In this document: in pieces, positions 14,448 through 17,224 of the stretch | Numbering within the stretch: the first letter of the stretch is position 1 | Layout: every line of letters starts with the position of its first letter | DNA from: an uncultured Prevotella sp. | Lineage (GTDB): Bacteria; Bacteroidota; Bacteroidia; Bacteroidales; Bacteroidaceae | Direction of reading: 5' to 3' | NCBI GenBank assembly: GCA_900546345.1 | Contig: URCI01000060.1 | Location: 1-17,224 of the forward strand | DNA length: 17,224 nt | The notes under the pieces: generated by a model | Seen by the model: the letters and a program-made list of their open reading frames with translations, nothing else | The model's database searches: none | What the model was told of the DNA's origin: nothing | Position numbers and translations under genes: made by a program

Positions 14448-15082
14448 AAATGCAAGAAGGAAACAAGACAATAAAAGAACAAGGCAACAGCGACATGAAG
14501 GAGTATCGGATCAACGAAATCTTCTACAGCCTACAAGGTGAAGGACGCAACACCGGGCAGGCTGCCGTCTTCATTCGCTTTAGTGGCTGCAACCTGCAGT
14601 GCTCATTCTGTGACACAGACTTCACGCAATACACCTCCATGACACTCGACGAGATTACGCAGTGTCTGAGCAAATATCCTACTCCACAGTCTACTGGCGT
14701 AGCGCTATGGTGTATTCTCACAGGTGGTGAACCCTCCCTCCAGGCAGACACGCCTCTTGTCGAGCAACTTCATCAACTGGGTTATCGCGTCGCCATGGAG
14801 AGCAATGGCACACACGAACCGCCACAAGGAATCGACTGGCTGACCATCTCGCCGAAAGTCACGCCCCTTGTGAGACACTGTCAGGAAGTAAAGGTCATCT
14901 TCGATGGGAAGCACGCCCCCGATGACTACAGCATAAAGGCCGATTATTATTATCTCCAACCCTGCGACACCGGCGACAGCCAACAAAACGGCAACATCAT
15001 GCGCCAATGTATTGACTATATCCAGCAGCATCCACGATGGCAGCTGTCTCTGCAAACGCATAAATTGGTAGGGATCAAATAG
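14444..15082 (+). CDS. queE: 7-carboxy-7-deazaguanine synthase (QueE), radical SAM
   Basis: This radical-SAM enzyme converts 6-carboxytetrahydropterin to 7-carboxy-7-deazaguanine. Counting from the ATG at 14444, the [4Fe-4S] motif is Cys49-x3-Cys53-x2-Cys56 (SGCNLQCSFCDTDF), the canonical CX3CX2C spacing. It is preceded by the family opening INEIFYSLQGEGRNTGQAAVFIRF. The glycine-rich LTGGEPSLQ (SAM-binding region) and MESNGT follow. The open frame gives 212 residues, but the first 17 (MKMQEGNKTIKEQGNSD) are not typical of the family. The ATG at 14495 (MKEYRINEIFYSLQGEG) is the more likely start, giving 195 residues. The 14444 start would overlap the queD stop as ATGA. Either way the genes are adjacent and probably one transcript. 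Confidence 0.94.
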   Translation: MKMQEGNKTIKEQGNSDMKEYRINEIFYSLQGEGRNTGQAAVFIRFSGCNLQCSFCDTDFTQYTSMTLDEITQCLSKYPTPQSTGVALWCILTGGEPSLQADTPLVEQLHQLGYRVAMESNGTHEPPQGIDWLTISPKVTPLVRHCQEVKVIFDGKHAPDDYSIKADYYYLQPCDTGDSQQNGNIMRQCIDYIQQHPRWQLSLQTHKLVGIK

Positions 15083-15102
15083 GTGTATCATTACAACCCA
15101 CC

Positions 15103-15194
15103 AACATTCATCCCTCATCATTCATCATTCAACACTCAACATTCATCATTCAACATTGAGATCACTCATCATTCAGCACTCAACATTCATCATT
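15103..15194. repeat. Low-complexity CATTCA/CAACATT direct-repeat tract before the cardiolipin synthase gene
   Basis: Nearly the whole 118-bp gap between queE and the next gene is built from short variants of CATTCATCATTCAACA. Within it, 15123-15150 and 15167-15194 are 28-bp copies differing at one position (A or G at the tenth base), spaced 44 bp apart. The second copy ends six bases before the start codon at 15201. The tract has almost no G on the plus strand. No promoter consensus is visible. Confidence 0.8.
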
Positions 15195-15200
15195 TTCTAA

Positions 15201-16625
15201 ATGCTCATTCTTCACTGGTTAGGAGTAGGTGTTTACACCTTGGTCGTGCTCATCGTCATGCTCAAGGTGTTGATGGACAACCGGCAGCCGTCCAAGACGA
15301 TGGCATGGCTGCTGGTATTGTGGTTTATTCCTTTGTTGGGCATCATCCTTTATTTCTTCTTTGGTCAAAACACCCGCAAAGAAAGAATGATCAGCCAAAG
15401 GTCACTCGACCAACTGACCAAACGGGCTATGCTGGAATTTGCTGAGCAACGCGATTTGCGCATTCCTGAGACCTATCGCCCCCTGATGTCGTTGTTCAAG
15501 AACCAAAGCATGGCACTCCCGTTCAAGGATAACGAAGTGGAAATCTATACAAGCGGATATGAGTTCTTTCCTTCTTTGCTTCATGAGATCAGCATGGCAC
15601 GGGATCATATCCACATCGACATCTTTATCTTTGCCGACGACGAGTTGGGCAATCTCATTGCGGACGCACTCATCGACAAAGCCAGAGAAGGAGTGGAAGT
15701 ACGCGTCATCTATGACGATGTGGCTTGTTGGAAAGTAAAAGGAAGTTTCTACGAGCGTATGCGCGACGCCGGCATCGACGTGCACGCCTTCATGCCCGTA
15801 AAGTTTCCGGCCTTTACTTCAAAAGTCAACTACCGCAACCACCGCAAACTGGTCATCATCGATGGAAAAGTAGGATTCATCGGAGGCATGAACTTCGCCA
15901 CCCGCTATGTCAAGGGAACCGGCAAGCAGGCGTGGCGAGACACCCATCTCAAAGTGACGGGAGGTGCCGTCTATGGCATTCAAAGAGCCTTCTTGGTTGA
16001 TTGGTATTTTGTTGATCGCACATTGGTCACAGACCGGAAATATTATCCCGACCTAAGCACCAGCATCAACAACAACTGTCTGGCACAAGTGGTGACGAGC
16101 AGCCCGATCTCTCCCTGGCCCGACATCATGCAAGGCTACGTACGCGTGTTGCTCGAAGCCAAGCACTACGTCTACATGGAGAGCCCTTATTTTCTCCCGA
16201 CAGAGCCGATCCTCTTTGCCATGAGAACAGCCGCGCTCGCCGGCGTAGACGTCAGACTGATGATCCCCCTGAAGAGTGATTCCCACATCGTCGACCGCTC
16301 CTCCATTTCCTATGTCATGGAAACCTTGGAAGCAGGTGTGAAGGTCTATCTCTACAAAGCTGGATTTAATCACTCAAAACTGATGGTCAGCGACGATAAT
16401 CTCTGTACATGCGGCAGCACCAACGTAGACTTCAGAAGTTTTGAACACGACTTCGAGTCAAACATCTTCTTCTATGACCGCGAGATGGCACTGCGCATGA
16501 AAGAAGTCTTTCTCAATGATCAAAGCAATAGTCTTCTGATCGATGAGGTGCGGGAAGTGGAGCATCAGAGCTTCTTCAGCCGCCTATGGGAAAGCATACT
16601 GCGGGTTGTCAGTCCACTCATGTAA
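15201..16625 (+). CDS. cls: Cardiolipin synthase (phospholipase D family)
   Basis: This 474-residue inner-membrane enzyme joins two phosphatidylglycerol molecules into cardiolipin and glycerol. Two N-terminal transmembrane helices (about 3-24 and 33-53) are followed by the linker GQNTRKERM typical of Cls. Two phospholipase D HKD motifs are present: HRKLVIID (His214, Lys216, Asp221) followed by GGMNFATRY, and HSKLMVSD (His391, Lys393, Asp398) followed by GSTNVDFRS. Both are intact, so the enzyme should be active. Length is normal for bacterial ClsA-type proteins. The start at 15201 gives a short N-terminus directly before the first helix. A repeat tract lies immediately upstream. The stop codon (16623-16625) touches the stop of the convergent epimerase-like gene. 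Confidence 0.95.
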   Translation: MLILHWLGVGVYTLVVLIVMLKVLMDNRQPSKTMAWLLVLWFIPLLGIILYFFFGQNTRKERMISQRSLDQLTKRAMLEFAEQRDLRIPETYRPLMSLFKNQSMALPFKDNEVEIYTSGYEFFPSLLHEISMARDHIHIDIFIFADDELGNLIADALIDKAREGVEVRVIYDDVACWKVKGSFYERMRDAGIDVHAFMPVKFPAFTSKVNYRNHRKLVIIDGKVGFIGGMNFATRYVKGTGKQAWRDTHLKVTGGAVYGIQRAFLVDWYFVDRTLVTDRKYYPDLSTSINNNCLAQVVTSSPISPWPDIMQGYVRVLLEAKHYVYMESPYFLPTEPILFAMRTAALAGVDVRLMIPLKSDSHIVDRSSISYVMETLEAGVKVYLYKAGFNHSKLMVSDDNLCTCGSTNVDFRSFEHDFESNIFFYDREMALRMKEVFLNDQSNSLLIDEVREVEHQSFFSRLWESILRVVSPLM

Positions 16626-17224
16626 CTATCCGATCGTTATCACATACTCACTCATAAAGCTCGATCCCGGCAACAACTGATTGACGAGATACTTATCTCG
16701 CAGCGCTCCCTCAAAACCTTCTACATCAGTAACGCCATACCAAGGCTCGATGCATACGAAAGGTGCATTCTTACCCTTCGGGCTCCAGAGTCCAAGTGCA
16801 GGCGCTTTGGTCTGTACCGTAACGACCGCCTTACCCGCGACATCCAGTAATTCTATTTTCTGAATTTGACTGTGGTCAAAGACAAGCGCATCATTGTCAA
16901 AGCTATGTCCGTCAAACGCCCATACACCATCATCGGTCTTCACCTCTTCGTGCCGCCCACGGTCAAGACATCCCTGCCCCGCCAAGAAGCGACGGATAGG
17001 CGCCGGATTGTCGAAGCGCAGACGTCCGTGAAGTGCTTCCCCCTGCTGAAGGTCCGGAACACAAAACGCAGGATGCCCGCCTATTTGAAACCAGATCGTC
17101 TTGTCATCCGTGTTCTCTACGTGCCACACGACATGGAGCTGGTTGCCTCTCAGCCGATAACTCACAGCAAGATTGAATCGGAAAGGATATTTCTTCAGCG
17201 TCTCAGCGTTGTCATGCAAAGCAA
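16626..17224 (-). CDS. Aldose 1-epimerase-like (galactose mutarotase superfamily) protein, 5' end cut by the window
   Basis: About 199 residues of the C-terminal part are present. The frame is open to the window edge, so the TTG codon at 17219-17217 is an internal Leu and not a start. Family features include the ETLKKYPFRFNLAVSYRLRGNQLHV stretch and the IGGHPAF motif with its conserved His. Also present are an FDHSQIQKIEL stretch and CIEPWYGVTD near the end, where the Glu fits the general-base position of mutarotases. The protein belongs to the LacX/YeaD-like aldose epimerase branch, which interconverts alpha and beta anomers of sugars or sugar phosphates. The exact sugar cannot be told from the sequence. 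About 90 N-terminal residues are missing by comparison with the usual 290-300. Its TAG stop abuts the convergent cardiolipin synthase stop. Confidence 0.88.
   Translation of the reverse strand, partial: ALHDNAETLKKYPFRFNLAVSYRLRGNQLHVVWHVENTDDKTIWFQIGGHPAFCVPDLQQGEALHGRLRFDNPAPIRRFLAGQGCLDRGRHEEVKTDDGVWAFDGHSFDNDALVFDHSQIQKIELLDVAGKAVVTVQTKAPALGLWSPKGKNAPFVCIEPWYGVTDVEGFEGALRDKYLVNQLLPGSSFMSEYVITIG

Noticed and set aside
16626..17219. TTG at 17219-17217 as a real start giving a 197-residue protein
   Set aside because: The frame stays open to the edge and the family is normally about 290 residues, so this Leu codon is internal.

Overview
The window looks like a chromosomal segment from an anaerobic Bacteroidales bacterium, most likely a Prevotella-type organism of roughly 50% GC. 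The clues are promoters of the Bacteroidetes form (TTTG, about 18-20 bases, TAnnTTTG) in front of several genes, almost no Shine-Dalgarno sequences, a Bacteroides-style GH2 exo-glycosidase, a large TonB-dependent receptor, and an etfB-etfA-acyl-CoA dehydrogenase triad. No rRNA, tRNA, insertion sequence, phage gene or CRISPR array was seen.

Layout. Positions 1-1362 hold the 3' part of a GH2 glycosidase, cut by the window edge and followed by a weak terminator. Positions 1363-1941 are non-coding and contain a seven-unit, 22-bp-period tandem array (1576-1729) plus the terminator of the opposite-strand genes. Positions 1942-5327 (minus strand) form a probable metal-handling operon, read from high to low coordinates: a small Cys/His/Met-rich envelope protein, a TonB-dependent receptor, a secreted HMA-domain protein and a DoxX-family membrane protein. 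It is preceded by an independently promoted AlkD-like DNA repair gene (5430-6179, minus). Positions 6180-6665 are a divergent promoter region. Positions 6666-10276 (plus) are the tightly packed etfB, etfA and acyl-CoA dehydrogenase operon, ended by a good terminator. Positions 10483-12132 hold an iron-sulfur L-serine dehydratase and a small putative lipoprotein. Positions 12321-15082 hold a membrane-anchored TPR-like protein of unknown function, then queD and queE of the deazapurine (queuosine) pathway. Positions 15201-16625 encode a cardiolipin synthase, preceded by a low-complexity direct-repeat tract. Its stop codon abuts that of a convergent aldose 1-epimerase-like gene (16626 to the window end, minus), which is cut by the right edge.

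How the genes fit together. The minus-strand set suggests outer-membrane uptake of a metal or metal complex, possibly copper, linked to a periplasmic metal-binding protein. The etf/ACAD triad is an anaerobic flavin electron-transfer module; its EtfB carries the DGDTAQVGP motif seen in clostridial-type EtfB. queD and queE catalyse successive steps from dihydroneopterin triphosphate to 7-carboxy-7-deazaguanine. Most genes belong to known families. The least explained items are the 22-bp array, the 577-residue TPR-like protein, the perfect palindrome before queD and the repeat tract before the cardiolipin synthase gene.
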